Below are positions 1 through 8,411 of a stretch of DNA of 17,854 nucleotides, one piece after another. The notes under the pieces were generated by a model. The model did no database searches and was not told the DNA's origin. It saw nothing but the letters and a program-made list of their open reading frames with translations. Location: positions 1 to 17,854 of the forward strand of contig DCUA01000141.1 of NCBI GenBank assembly GCA_002329675.1, read 5' to 3'. Position numbers and translations under genes: made by a program. Source of the stretch: Firmicutes bacterium UBA1426. Its GTDB lineage: Bacteria > Bacillota > Clostridia > Peptostreptococcales > Anaerovoracaceae. Position 1 is the first letter of the stretch. The number at the start of each line of letters is the position of its first letter.

Positions 1-50
1 TTTAAGATTTCACGTTTCAAAGTGTAAGTATTTGTAGTAAAATTAGTCAT
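1..50 (-). CDS. Probable transposase, N-terminal fragment cut by window edge
   Basis: An ATG at 48-50 on the minus strand is preceded by GGAGG at suitable distance, and the frame stays open for 16 codons to the left edge, reading MTNFTTNTYTLKREIL. This N-terminus resembles what I remember of DDE (IS4-like) transposases common in clostridia, which begin with a short Thr/Asn-rich stretch followed by YTLKREI. Only about 16 residues are visible, so the family and the integrity of the element cannot be judged. The unusual inverted repeats around the start codon fit an insertion sequence end. It is divergent from the DUF1846 gene. Identification is by pattern memory only. Confidence 0.45.
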   Translation of the reverse strand, partial: MTNFTTNTYTLKREIL

Positions 51-127
51 AAGGAATCCTCCGTTTTTTGTTTAGTAAGGTTTTTCTTCATAGCTTAATT
101 TTACTACAAAAAGGGATAGGATTCCTT
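31..127. repeat. Two interlocking inverted repeats around the transposase start
   Basis: Two exact inverted repeats overlap in a non-nested order. Repeat B is 15 bp: TTTGTAGTAAAATTA at 31-45 and its complement at 96-110. Repeat A is 10 bp: AAGGAATCCT at 51-60 and its complement at 118-127. In a minus-strand transcript the order is A, B, A', B', the order of an H-type pseudoknot, with the start codon (48-50) in the short junction between A' and B'. A' directly adjoins the GGAGG ribosome binding site. It may mark an IS end, or a fold that blocks translation of transcripts entering from outside. Confidence 0.7.
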
Positions 128-233
128 GTTTTTTAGGCATTTTTCAAAGTTTCTATAAGAAAGATCTATACTTCCGAGGCTCTCCATAGAAATGGCAGGG
201 AAATCTGCGGAAACTCAAGAAGAAGCTTTTCAG

Positions 234-262
234 TTGTCTTAGGGAATACTTTCTGATATAAT
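234..262 (+). promoter_or_regulatory. Sigma-A promoter of the DUF1846 gene
   Basis: TTGTCT at 234-239 and a perfect TATAAT at 257-262 are separated by 17 bp. Predicted transcription start is near 269, giving a leader of about 50 nt before the ATG at 322. The region 128-233 shows no open gene or clear repeat. Confidence 0.8.
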
Positions 263-321
263 AATTGATGTTGTTTTTTTATTAAGTATCAGTCACAGCA
301 GTGAAGGAAAGAGGTGAAACC

Positions 322-1830
322 ATGGTCGGTTTTGATGCAGCAAAATACATCGAAGAACAATCCAAGTACATTCTAGAGCGCATTAATCAGAATAAAAAAG
401 AACGTCTTTATCTGGAGTTCGGAGGAAAGCTGGTCCATGACAAACATGCCATGCGCGTTCTCCCCGGTTTTGACGAAAATGCAAAAATTAAGTTATTGCA
501 AAAGATGAAGGATCAGGCTGAAGTCATCATATGTGTGTATGCAGGTGATATCTCCACCAACAAAACACGGGCTGACTTTGGCATCACCTACGATCTGGAA
601 GTTCTCCGTCTTATCGATACCTTCCGCAAATACGATTTGACCATCAATAGCGTCGTTATTACCCGTTACGAAGACCACGGTGCAGTGAATGCATTTATCA
701 ACAAACTGAACCGCCGGGGTATCCGGACATATAAGCATTATTATACTAAGGGTTATCCCACAGATGTAGATAAGATCGTCAGCGATGAGGGTTATGGCGT
801 CAATCCCTATATTGAAGTTACAAAGCCTCTGGTTGTTGTCAACGGCCCCGGGCCCGGCAGTGGCAAGCTGGCCACTTGTCTTTCCCAGCTCTACCACGAG
901 CACATTAGGGGCAACAAGGTTCGCTACGCGAAATTCGAGACATTCCCCATCTGGAACCTCCCATTGAAGCATCCGGTGAACATGGCCTATGAAGCGGCTA
1001 CCATCGACATGAAAGACGTGAATATGATCGACTTTTTCCATCTAGAAGCTCATGGCCAGACCGCGGTAAACTACAACCGGGATATGGAAGTCTTCCCCAT
1101 CGTAAAGCGTATCATCGAGAGGATCACCGGCCAGGAGTCGGAATATCAGTCGCCGACGGATATGGGGGTCAACCGCGTAGGCTTCAGCATCATTGATGAT
1201 GATATCTGCCGGCAAGCGGCCTGCCAGGAAATCATACGGCGCTATCTCATCGCACTTTGCGATTACAAAAAAGGTATTATTGACGAGGATGCCGTTGCAA
1301 AATCAAAGCTGCTAATGGACGAGCTGGAGCTTAAGATCTCAGACCGGGCTGTAGTACTGCCGGCCAGGGAATACTCAGAGTATAAGCGTTCTCTGAATCC
1401 CAAATATGAAAATGTGATCGTAATGGCCCTTGAATTGCCCGACGGCAGGATCATTACCGGACGCAGCTCCAGGAGAATGGTTGCCGCTGCAGCGGCAGTG
1501 TTGAACGCAATTAAAGTGCTATCCGGTATTTCCGATGATATCCATCTGATCTCTCCGGCAGTTCTGGAAACCATTCAGCATCTAAAGACCGATATACTCG
1601 GCCATGAAAAAACCTCGCTGAATTGCGAGGAGGTTCTTTCGGCTCTTACAATATCGGCCACCACCAACCCGTCGGCTCAGGTGGCAGTGGAGAAGCTGCT
1701 GCTGCTCAATGGTTGCAAGGCGCACTGCACAGCTATCCTCAGTGACAGAGACGATCAGACTCTAAAGGATCTTGGGATAGATGCCACCAGCGATCCGGAA
1801 TACCTGACCAACAACCTGTACTTCAATTAA
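322..1830 (+). CDS. DUF1846 (UPF0371) family protein
   Basis: A 502-residue soluble protein matching the conserved, functionally uncharacterised DUF1846/UPF0371 family along its whole length (family members are about 500 residues). Recognisable blocks are LYLEFGGK near residue 30, a glycine-rich GPGPGSGK loop at 175-182 that resembles a nucleotide-binding P-loop, and [11 protein letters not shown] with [11 protein letters not shown] at about 204-226. Start chosen at ATG 322, preceded by AGAGGTG at 311-316; an in-frame GTG at 301 would precede that ribosome binding site and has no good one of its own. It is monocistronic, with its own promoter and a hairpin terminator. Structures of family members have been solved, but I know of no established reaction, so no function is assigned. 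No membrane segment or signal peptide is seen. Confidence 0.9.
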   Translation: MVGFDAAKYIEEQSKYILERINQNKKERLYLEFGGKLVHDKHAMRVLPGFDENAKIKLLQKMKDQAEVIICVYAGDISTNKTRADFGITYDLEVLRLIDTFRKYDLTINSVVITRYEDHGAVNAFINKLNRRGIRTYKHYYTKGYPTDVDKIVSDEGYGVNPYIEVTKPLVVVNGPGPGSGKLATCLSQLYHEHIRGNKVRYAKFETFPIWNLPLKHPVNMAYEAATIDMKDVNMIDFFHLEAHGQTAVNYNRDMEVFPIVKRIIERITGQESEYQSPTDMGVNRVGFSIIDDDICRQAACQEIIRRYLIALCDYKKGIIDEDAVAKSKLLMDELELKISDRAVVLPAREYSEYKRSLNPKYENVIVMALELPDGRIITGRSSRRMVAAAAAVLNAIKVLSGISDDIHLISPAVLETIQHLKTDILGHEKTSLNCEEVLSALTISATTNPSAQVAVEKLLLLNGCKAHCTAILSDRDDQTLKDLGIDATSDPEYLTNNLYFN

Positions 1831-1851
1831 TTAACAAGAATAAAATACAAT

Positions 1852-1885
1852 GCGCCGTGCCGGGTAGTCCCGGCACGGCGCTTTT
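1852..1885 (+). terminator. Intrinsic terminator of the DUF1846 gene
   Basis: A perfect 13-bp stem, GCGCCGTGCCGGG (1852-1864) with its complement (1869-1881), a TAGT loop, then TTTT. It lies between two convergent genes and may also slow transcription arriving from ctpA, although the minus side lacks a T-run. Confidence 0.9.
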
Positions 1886-1915
1886 AGTTAAGCAGTGTCG
1901 CCTGCCATATCTTTC

Positions 1916-3382
1916 TTAGTTCAGTATTTCGATTGCCTTTTCCAACTGCAGATCTTTTCCTTCCGTCGCTCCGGATACATATTGCAAGACAGCTTTGTCC
2001 AGGGCAGCCATTGTGGAGTAATCCAGAACTCCATAAGGGAACAGCCCTTGCTCCTGCTGAAATCTCTTTACAGCAGAAACCGTTTTCGCATCCATCGTCC
2101 CCGAAATATCCGTCACATAGCCTAATAACGATAGGCGTTGCTGCGCTCCGAACACGTTCAAACCCGTGGCCCCGGGGCCGGGCTTGCTCTTTTCCTTCAT
2201 GGGCGCAAATTTCTTGTACTCTTCATAGAGCCGATCCAGCCTATCAACATCCACAGACGCATAGTTCCTCACTGTGTAATGAGGCGCGACCCCTACCACA
2301 TCGATCACATTTTTACCGGGACTGAGGAAATAGAAGGTTGAAAGTTTCACCTTGTTACCCCTTGCCGTATTGAGCATTTGCTGGGCAACGCCTTTGCCGT
2401 AGGTGTTCATTCCTACCAGCGTGGCCGTGCCGCTGTCTTTCCATGCAGCTGCCAGGATCTCTGACGCACTGGCACTTCCTTCATTCACCAGCAAGACCAC
2501 GGGAACTCCCAAATCCCCTTTTCCGTCCGCAGAATAGGTTTCAACTATCTCACCCTGATGCTGAAAATGAACGATGGGCCCCGCGGGCATGAGTTGCTCA
2601 GCAATATCCACCGCTGCATTTACATAACCTCCGGGGTTGTTTCTTACATCAACGATAAAGGATTTTGCTCCGGCAGCTATAAGCTTCAGCTTAGCGTTTC
2701 TGAATTCCTGATGAACATCGCTGTCAAATTGAGTGATTTTTATGTAACCGATGTTGTCCGGCAACAGTTCATAGCTTACGGCCGCAAGCTTTATCTTTTC
2801 CCGGATCAGCGAGAAGGACAGGGTTTTACCTCCCCTGGTCACTGTCATTGTGACCTTCGTGCCTCCCTCTCCTCTGAGCAGCTGCACGATCTCTTCCAGC
2901 ATCATGCCACTCACATCTTTGCCGTCTACCCCTGTCACCGCATCACCGGATAAAACTCCTGCTTTCTCTGCAGGACCGCCGGAAATGGGAGCAACGACTT
3001 TACATAAACCATCGATCAGCTCCAGGCTGACACCGACCCCATAAAATTCACCGCTGACGGATTCAACAAACTGCTGGCTGTCGCTGTCGGATATGTAATA
3101 GACACTGTAGGGATCCTTTAATGTGTCGATAATTCCCTCATAAGCCCCGTTGATGAGATCCTCGTAGGAAATGTCATCCTTATAACCCGCCTTGGTCTCC
3201 ATGATGAACTCTTTGATAAACATGAGCTCCCGATTCCAGTCCGGTTCCTTCTCCTGGGAAGCGTAAACCACCAGCGGTGTTGCGCCCCAGAAAAATACAA
3301 AGGAAAAAGAAGTGACCACAAGGGCCACAACTAACAGGATCGCGATGGTTTTCGCAATCAATTTCGTAGTTTTTGGATTCAT
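1916..3382 (-). CDS. ctpA: Carboxy-terminal processing protease (S41) with PG-binding domain
   Basis: Membrane-anchored, extracytoplasmic serine protease of the CtpA/CtpB/Prc family (488 residues). Layout: a single N-terminal hydrophobic anchor at about 8-35, a PDZ domain at about 108-195, the S41 catalytic domain at about 200-370, and a C-terminal peptidoglycan-binding domain (PG_binding_1) at about 405-465 ending in the typical VKRFQQEQGL helix. The catalytic residues are visible: Ser305 in EGSASASE, Lys330 in NTYGKG and Gln334, with the spacing of the CtpB triad. Start ATG is preceded by AGGAGG about ten bases upstream. It lies 37 bp after the DUF1934 gene and is last in the ddl operon; the link to ddl and the PG-binding domain suggest work at the cell wall. 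In Bacilli the family includes CtpB, which cleaves SpoIVFA in sporulation, so a sporulation role is an alternative. The symbol is given by domain layout. Confidence 0.92.
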   Translation of the reverse strand: MNPKTTKLIAKTIAILLVVALVVTSFSFVFFWGATPLVVYASQEKEPDWNRELMFIKEFIMETKAGYKDDISYEDLINGAYEGIIDTLKDPYSVYYISDSDSQQFVESVSGEFYGVGVSLELIDGLCKVVAPISGGPAEKAGVLSGDAVTGVDGKDVSGMMLEEIVQLLRGEGGTKVTMTVTRGGKTLSFSLIREKIKLAAVSYELLPDNIGYIKITQFDSDVHQEFRNAKLKLIAAGAKSFIVDVRNNPGGYVNAAVDIAEQLMPAGPIVHFQHQGEIVETYSADGKGDLGVPVVLLVNEGSASASEILAAAWKDSGTATLVGMNTYGKGVAQQMLNTARGNKVKLSTFYFLSPGKNVIDVVGVAPHYTVRNYASVDVDRLDRLYEEYKKFAPMKEKSKPGPGATGLNVFGAQQRLSLLGYVTDISGTMDAKTVSAVKRFQQEQGLFPYGVLDYSTMAALDKAVLQYVSGATEGKDLQLEKAIEILN

Positions 3383-3419
3383 TGAAACGCTACCTCCTAA
3401 AGGCTTGTCCGAAGAAAAT

Positions 3420-3842
3420 CTATATGATCTCGATATCCAGCCGACTCCTGCTCGCTGACAGGCCGCGAAGGCTGATGTGATAATCGATGTTCAAAGACCC
3501 TTTAGGCTCGTCCCGACTGATGTTGTTCACCACATCGTTGGTGAGGACTTCCATCTCTACTGCGCCGAAGGGGGTGCCGTAGTAACCGGTAAAGCGCTTA
3601 CCCTTTTCAAAGCGGATCTCCGTATCCAGAGGAACGGCCTCTCCGCAGCGCTTCATCAATATCCCGTCATCGTTAATGGCGAGGCTCGTCGTGCAACCTG
3701 TCATTCCCGAAAAATCACTTTCGTCGTAAGACAGGAAAACCGTTCCGTTCTCCTCGTGGTATTTTCCTTCGGTAACCAGCTCCAGCTGCTCCTCTTCATC
3801 GGGGAGATCGCCGATAATCTGTCTACCTACTATTTTTAGCAT
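3420..3842 (-). CDS. DUF1934 (YwiB-like) beta-barrel protein
   Basis: A 140-residue soluble protein of the DUF1934 family, predicted small beta-barrel (calycin-like) proteins of unknown function. Family features seen are ELVTEGKY near residue 25, the FLSYDESDFSGMTG segment around 38-50, and RFTGYYGTPFG around 83-93. Start chosen at ATG 3842, which begins the family-like MLKIVG; an in-frame ATG at 3854 is possible, but its AGGA lies too close. The 5' end overlaps the 3' end of ddl by 20 nt (32 nt with the earlier start), pointing to translational coupling. ctpA follows after 37 bp. There is no known biochemical activity to assign; the operon suggests a link to the envelope. Confidence 0.85.
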   Translation of the reverse strand: MLKIVGRQIIGDLPDEEEQLELVTEGKYHEENGTVFLSYDESDFSGMTGCTTSLAINDDGILMKRCGEAVPLDTEIRFEKGKRFTGYYGTPFGAVEMEVLTNDVVNNISRDEPKGSLNIDYHISLRGLSASRSRLDIEII

Positions 3843-4899
3843 TATATCTCTCATATCCTAAACTCACTATCCTTTCTATTAAATCCGGGTACGCAATACC
3901 TTTTTCCTCCCATAATAAGGGAAACATACTGAACTTGGTAAATCCGGGTATCGAGTTGATCTCGTTCAACAGGATCTTACCTGTTCTCCTGTCCATGAAG
4001 AAATCCGCTCTGGCGTAACCGCTGCAATCCAATAAACTATAAGCCCTTGCTGCTATGGAGCGAATCTCCTCCACCTTTTCCGCAGGTATGTCTGCGGGGA
4101 TGCACAATTTGGATTGGCCTCCGTCGAAATACTTGGCTTTGTAATCGTAAAACTCTGCGGAAGGGATAATTTCACCCACCCCGCTAACCTGGGGATCACG
4201 GTTTCCCAAAACCCCTGTTTCCAGTTCTCTGCAGTCGATACCTTCCTCAATGAGGATGCGGTGATCGTATATTGCCGCGGTATCAATGGCTTTCTTCAGA
4301 TCCTCCCTGGTTTTGACTTTTGTTATACCTACGCTGGACCCCATGTTGCTGGGCTTTACAAACATAGGATAACTGAGTTTCTCTTCGATTTCCAGAAGTA
4401 GCTGTTGCTCCCTTTCGTCAAACTCGTGCTTCGTCATTGCCATGTAAGGGCCCTGAGGCAAACCGGCTTTTTCGCACACTGCCTTGGCCAGGATCTTATC
4501 CATGGTCAACGCCGCCCCTGTTACACCGCTTCCTCCGTAAGGGATATCTATCATTTCAAAGAGCCCCTGGATGGTGCCATCCTCTCCGTATGGGCCGTGG
4601 AGGATGGGCAATGCAAAATCGATCCGCTGCTTCAGGGAAGCTCCTCCGGTTCCCAGGATCTGAAGGCTGTATTTTTCGGGGTCTGCAGCAAGAGCTGCCT
4701 TTGCCTCCTGCTCCCAGCTCCCGCTTTCGATCTGCTCCGTCGGTCCGTCAAAGATATACCAGTGCCCTTCCCGGGTGATCCCGATCTGGACCACCTCGTA
4801 TTTGCTCTTATCGATGGCATTGATCACGGAAGCTGCGGACATGAGTGAAATCTCATGCTCTCCGGAACGGCCTCCAAAAAGTACTCCTAACCGAATCAT
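3823..4899 (-). CDS. ddl: D-alanine--D-alanine ligase
   Basis: Cytoplasmic ATP-grasp enzyme that joins two D-alanines for the peptidoglycan stem peptide (358 residues, normal length). Motifs in order: [12 protein letters not shown] at 8-19, [12 protein letters not shown] at 101-112, [15 protein letters not shown] at 121-135, the ATP-grasp loop [10 protein letters not shown] at 182-191, the omega-loop YDYKAKY at 251-257, and the metal-binding NEINSIPGF at 312-320. The tyrosine in the omega-loop (rather than the His region of VanA-type enzymes) favours D-Ala-D-Ala over D-Ala-D-Lac, so no vancomycin-resistance role is indicated. GGAG lies 8 nt before the ATG. It is first in the ddl>DUF1934>ctpA operon, driven by the candidate promoter at 5029. 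Confidence 0.96.
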   Translation of the reverse strand: MIRLGVLFGGRSGEHEISLMSAASVINAIDKSKYEVVQIGITREGHWYIFDGPTEQIESGSWEQEAKAALAADPEKYSLQILGTGGASLKQRIDFALPILHGPYGEDGTIQGLFEMIDIPYGGSGVTGAALTMDKILAKAVCEKAGLPQGPYMAMTKHEFDEREQQLLLEIEEKLSYPMFVKPSNMGSSVGITKVKTREDLKKAIDTAAIYDHRILIEEGIDCRELETGVLGNRDPQVSGVGEIIPSAEFYDYKAKYFDGGQSKLCIPADIPAEKVEEIRSIAARAYSLLDCSGYARADFFMDRRTGKILLNEINSIPGFTKFSMFPLLWEEKGIAYPDLIERIVSLGYERYNAKNSR

Positions 4900-5028
4900 T
4901 CAAATCTCCAATCTATTATAGGCAGCAAACGAAAAGACCGCCTGCCACCAGTATCATTCTATAATGTCATTCTATGTTTATTAATTATTAGACGATTCTA
5001 TTCTATTTTGGTTCCGTCCTGCTTCCCT

Positions 5029-5037
5029 ATTATACCA
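5029..5037 (-). promoter_or_regulatory. Candidate extended -10 promoter of the ddl operon
   Basis: On the minus strand TGGTATAAT (5037 to 5029) is a perfect extended -10; no good -35 is seen upstream. Transcription would start near 5022, giving a leader of about 120 nt to the ddl ATG. That leader holds a weak GGCAG/CTGCC hairpin (4921-4946) without a T-run. Confidence 0.55.
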
Positions 5038-5056
5038 TCGGAAAGCTCACAGCCGG

Positions 5057-5470
5057 TTACTTCTCCTTGAGAAGATCCCGGATCTCCGTCAACAGGTCCG
5101 CTTCTGTGGGTGCTGCGGGAGCCGCTTCCTCTTCGATAACTTCCTGCTTTCTCCGCATTTTGTTGATCATCTTGATGGCAATGAAAATGGAGAAAGCGAT
5201 GATAATGAAGTCGATGGTGGTCTGAATAAAGTTGCCGTACATGATGGCTGCTTCTGCAATCTCTTCTCCTGCCTCATTTACCCTTGCCGGTGAAAGGACG
5301 AGTTTCAAATCGGTGAAGTCCATTCCTGCGGTGAGGAAACCCATAATCGGCATGATCAGATCCTGTACCAATGAGGTGACGATCTTTCCGAAAGCCCCTC
5401 CGATCACAACGCCTACGGCCATGTCCATCACATTACCTTTGAGTGCAAACTCTTTAAATTCTTTTAGCAT
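5057..5470 (-). CDS. mscL: Large-conductance mechanosensitive channel MscL
   Basis: Inner-membrane channel that opens under membrane tension to release solutes after osmotic downshock (137 residues, typical size). The N-terminal amphipathic helix MLKEFKEFALKGNVMDMAVG leads into TM1 (about 15-45, glycine/alanine-rich GVVIGGAFGKIV pore helix). A periplasmic loop lies at about 50-75, TM2 is at about 78-102 (FIQTTIDFIIIAFSIF), and a charged cytoplasmic C-terminal helix ends in LLTEIRDLL. Its ATG overlaps the hslO stop (ATGCTAA), and GGAGGAG in the end of hslO serves as ribosome binding site, so translation is probably coupled. It is last in pgm>hslO>mscL. A stress theme with Hsp33 is inferred from this order. 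Confidence 0.96.
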   Translation of the reverse strand: MLKEFKEFALKGNVMDMAVGVVIGGAFGKIVTSLVQDLIMPIMGFLTAGMDFTDLKLVLSPARVNEAGEEIAEAAIMYGNFIQTTIDFIIIAFSIFIAIKMINKMRRKQEVIEEEAAPAAPTEADLLTEIRDLLKEK

Positions 5471-6435
5471 TGTGTCTCCTCCATCCTTTTCTTCCTGTCT
5501 TCTATGATTTCTTTGGATTTAACTGCTACGCGAAGAAGCATATCTAAATGATCCTTGTCGAAATGGTATCTCTTCGTACAGAACTGGCAGGTGAGTTCTG
5601 CCTCGCCGTCCTCTTCCACCAGCTTCCTCAGGTCTGCCTCGCCGATGCTCAGAAGCACTTGCTCCAGCCGTTCAACGGAACAACCGCACTCCCAACCGAT
5701 ATCCCGGTATTCCAGAATTTCTAAGCTGAATTCCTCCGGCAGGCCTTCGAAGATCGCATGAAATACCTCTGCAGCCAGGCTTTCCTCTGTCTTTGGACTC
5801 CCCTCTTTCATCTTCTGCTCGATGATGCTGGTGAGTGGAGGCATGTTCTTGATGAGAGCTTCCAAAGCATCCACCGAAGCAGGGTCCGCATCCGGAAGCA
5901 TCTGTATGATCATGCCGCCGGAAGCCATTACACTGCCATCCACGTCAACCTTGACTCCTAAAGCCACCGAAGTGGACTGCTGCTCTGAGAGGAAGAAATA
6001 TGCAGTAAGGTCTTCAGCGATTTCTCCGCTTACAAGATCGATGCGACCTACGTAAGGCTCCTTAAGGCCTTGGTCCTTGATCACCGTAAGCGTACCAATG
6101 CCCACAATACCACCCACATCCAGTTTACCATCTTCCCGGAGAGGCAAATCCGCATCGGGATTAGAAATATATCCCTTGACTTTTCCCGTTCCTACTGCTG
6201 TTGAGAGGATCTCCCCTGCCGGGCCGTCCCCCTTAAACTGTATGGTAAGCTTGTCCTTCGGGTTTTTTAGCATAAGCCCCATGAGGCATGCTCCCGTCAG
6301 TACCCTCCCTAAGGCTGCCGTTGCAGTCGGTGCGGTATTATGCGTTTTTCTGGCATCCTCTGCCAGACCGGTGGACACTGCAAAGTGCACCCGAAAAGAT
6401 CCGCTTTTGTCGATTCCTATAATTCCTTTGTTCAT
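5464..6435 (-). CDS. hslO: Redox-regulated chaperone Hsp33
   Basis: Cytoplasmic holdase activated by oxidation (323 residues). The N-terminal domain carries the family signatures VHFAVSTGL, THNTAPTATAALGR and FKGDGPAGEI. The C-terminal redox switch has four zinc cysteines, CGC at 250-252 and CQFC at 283-286 (CXC...CXXC), followed by YHFDKDHL. Start chosen at ATG 6435 because it overlaps the pgm stop as ATGA; an in-frame ATG at 6447 would add four residues (MGKE) and has no better ribosome binding site. The C-terminus is extended by a charged tail of about 20 residues after the usual end of the domain. All four cysteines are present, so the switch should work. Confidence 0.95.
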   Translation of the reverse strand: MNKGIIGIDKSGSFRVHFAVSTGLAEDARKTHNTAPTATAALGRVLTGACLMGLMLKNPKDKLTIQFKGDGPAGEILSTAVGTGKVKGYISNPDADLPLREDGKLDVGGIVGIGTLTVIKDQGLKEPYVGRIDLVSGEIAEDLTAYFFLSEQQSTSVALGVKVDVDGSVMASGGMIIQMLPDADPASVDALEALIKNMPPLTSIIEQKMKEGSPKTEESLAAEVFHAIFEGLPEEFSLEILEYRDIGWECGCSVERLEQVLLSIGEADLRKLVEEDGEAELTCQFCTKRYHFDKDHLDMLLRVAVKSKEIIEDRKKRMEETQC

Positions 6436-8255
6436 TTCTTTACCCATTCTTTTACTGCATTGCGCAGTTTATCAATTGTATCCTTTGATGCTGCCTGATC
6501 CGCGCCTTTTGCCGAGAGGTAGATCTTAAGCTTTGGTTCGGTGCCGGAAGGTCTCACGATAACACTGCTTCCGTCCTCCAGAACGTATTCCAGCACATCT
6601 GCAGGAGGCAGCGTTATGGGACGATAGCCGGCAGCCATGTCACAGGATGCTCCAATAATGCGGCGTTTCCCTTCACGGTAGTCCGCCAGTTCCACCACCC
6701 GGAAGCCTATGACCTCACCCGGCGGTTCCTGCCTGAGTCCGGTTAGCAGAGCGTTCATATCCTTCATGCCCGCTGCTCCCTCAAATCCGAATTCCAACAG
6801 ATCATTGAGATACCAACCGTAGGTATTGTATAGCGCTTCCATCCGGTCAACGAGGGTTTTCCCCAGTTTCTTGTAATAAGCCGCTGCTTCGCAGATCAAC
6901 ATGGCGGCGTTTACCGCATCCTTGTCTCTGACATAAGAGCCCGCTAAATAGCCATAACTCTCTTCAAAGCCGAAAATAAAGCGATGGTCCTGACCCTTGG
7001 CTTCCAACTGTCCGATTTGTTCACCTATATACTTAAAACCGGTCAGAAGATTAATCATCTCAACGTTATATGAGGCAGCCACGGCTTCCGCCATCTTAGT
7101 GGACACAATGGTCTTCATAGCAACCGGAGCTTCCGGAAGCTTTCCTTCGGAACAGATGAAGTCCAGCAATAAAATGCCTATCTCGTTTCCACTAAGTCTT
7201 TTATAGGTGATCTTATCCTTCCCGGGATCATGATGCCGTACAGCAACGCCCAGCCTGTCACAGTCAGGATCGGTTGCCAGCAGAAGATCGGGCGTTCCCA
7301 GCTCCTGGCAGAGAGCCAGCCCGCGATACAAGGCCTCCTCTTTTTCCGGGTTGGGATAGGAGCAGGTGGGGAAGTTTCCATCGGGGTTTTCCTGTTCCGG
7401 AACGACATGGACCTTCTCTACACCGATTTCTGCCAGTATTCTCCTGACAGGCCTGTTCCCGGTACCGTTTAGTGGTGTGTAGACCACTTCAAGATCCCCG
7501 CACTCCACGCCGACCCGATTGGCTTTTACCGCTTCCATATAGGCTTCCGTGGTCTCCGGGGGTATTATACAAATATACTCATGGTGCAGCTCATCCCGGA
7601 ATCGGCTTTCATTGATGCTTTCCAGCTCCTCACCTAAGGTTTTCGCACCGGTAAAGATATCTACTTTTTCAATGCAGCGGAGAATTTCCGAAGCGGCATC
7701 CTGCGTCACCTGACAGCCCTCTTCATTGTATACTTTGTATCCGTTGTAGTTTGCCGGATTGTGGCTGGCAGTGATCATGATCCCTCCGGCACAATCATAG
7801 TATCTCACGGCGAAGGACAGTGCCGGTGTAGGCATGAGCTCCGGGTATAAATAGACCTTGATGTCGTTGGCAGCCAGTACTCCGGCTGCTTCCAGGGCAA
7901 ACCGGGTAGAAAAGTTGCGGCTATCATAGGCGATGGCTACCGCAGGATGTTTTTCTCTCCCGCTGTAATGACGGTTGATATAGTCGGCAAAACCCTGGGT
8001 TGCACGCCTTACGGTAAAGATGTTCATACGGTTGGTACCGGCGCCAAGAATTCCGCGAAGCCCTCCGGTCCCAAACTCCAGATCTTTGTAAAAGCGATCG
8101 AAGATTTCTTCCTTTGCTTCCCTATCGCCGGAGTTATCTACCAGCCGTCCCTCTAACGATGTCAATTCTCTATGTAATTTGGGTGTCATACCCTGATGTG
8201 AAAGCCATTGTTCCATTTTACCGAGGGCATAGCCAAAATCCATATCATGCTGCAT
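6432..8255 (-). CDS. Phosphoglucomutase/phosphomannomutase family protein
   Basis: Cytoplasmic alpha-D-phosphohexomutase interconverting hexose 1- and 6-phosphates, probably glucose, supplying sugar nucleotides or glycogen (607 residues, PgcA-like size). All four active-site elements are visible: the phosphoserine loop TASHNP with Ser164, the metal loop DPDCD at 329-333, the sugar-binding GFEES at 429-433, and the phosphate-binding RPSGTEPK from 568. An N-terminal FGTGGLRG further supports the PGM2/PgcA subgroup. Start chosen at ATG 8255 with AGAGGAG seven bases upstream. An in-frame ATG at 8309 would add 18 residues but has no ribosome binding site and lies upstream of the predicted transcription start. 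First gene of pgm>hslO>mscL. Substrate (glucose versus mannose) is not decided by sequence alone. Confidence 0.93.
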   Translation of the reverse strand: MQHDMDFGYALGKMEQWLSHQGMTPKLHRELTSLEGRLVDNSGDREAKEEIFDRFYKDLEFGTGGLRGILGAGTNRMNIFTVRRATQGFADYINRHYSGREKHPAVAIAYDSRNFSTRFALEAAGVLAANDIKVYLYPELMPTPALSFAVRYYDCAGGIMITASHNPANYNGYKVYNEEGCQVTQDAASEILRCIEKVDIFTGAKTLGEELESINESRFRDELHHEYICIIPPETTEAYMEAVKANRVGVECGDLEVVYTPLNGTGNRPVRRILAEIGVEKVHVVPEQENPDGNFPTCSYPNPEKEEALYRGLALCQELGTPDLLLATDPDCDRLGVAVRHHDPGKDKITYKRLSGNEIGILLLDFICSEGKLPEAPVAMKTIVSTKMAEAVAASYNVEMINLLTGFKYIGEQIGQLEAKGQDHRFIFGFEESYGYLAGSYVRDKDAVNAAMLICEAAAYYKKLGKTLVDRMEALYNTYGWYLNDLLEFGFEGAAGMKDMNALLTGLRQEPPGEVIGFRVVELADYREGKRRIIGASCDMAAGYRPITLPPADVLEYVLEDGSSVIVRPSGTEPKLKIYLSAKGADQAASKDTIDKLRNAVKEWVKK

Positions 8256-8299
8256 TATATTTCTCCTCTTCTGGTCAAAGTCTAATTTCCTGATACCCA

Positions 8300-8328
8300 A
8301 TTTTATCACATTTCATTCTCGCTTGGAA
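8300..8328 (-). promoter_or_regulatory. Promoter of the pgm-hslO-mscL operon
   Basis: On the minus strand TTCCAA (8328 to 8323), 17 bp, then TGATAAAAT, an extended -10 (8308 to 8300). Predicted start near 8293 gives a leader of about 38 nt to ATG 8255 and supports that start over 8309. Confidence 0.6.
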
Positions 8329-8343
8329 TAATAAAGAATGAAT

Positions 8344-8381
8344 AAGCCCGCGAGCTGCCGGCGGGGGCAGGGAGCGGGCTT
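8344..8381 (-). terminator. Probable terminator of spoIIR
   Basis: A compound hairpin: AAGCCCGC (8344-8351) pairs with GCGGGCTT (8374-8381), and inside it CTGCC pairs with GGCAG. On the minus strand the T-run after it is poor (TTATTCATT); on plus it is TTTCC. It lies 31 bp after the spoIIR stop and before the pgm promoter. Confidence 0.6.
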
Positions 8382-8411
8382 TCCTGTAATTGGAGCGCTT
8401 TGAACGATGAC

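Noticed and set aside
3823..4899. Vancomycin-resistance ligase (VanA/VanB-like)
   Set aside because: The omega-loop has the Tyr-Lys-x-x-Tyr form of D-Ala-D-Ala ligases and no vanH/vanX neighbours are present.
4900..5056. Possible riboswitch or T-box in the ddl leader
   Set aside because: The leader is about 120 nt with only one weak GGCAG/CTGCC hairpin, no T-box consensus and no terminator stem with a T-run.
6077..6529. Plus-strand open frame opposite hslO
   Set aside because: It is in the shadow of hslO/pgm, with Ser/Pro-rich translation typical of antisense frames.
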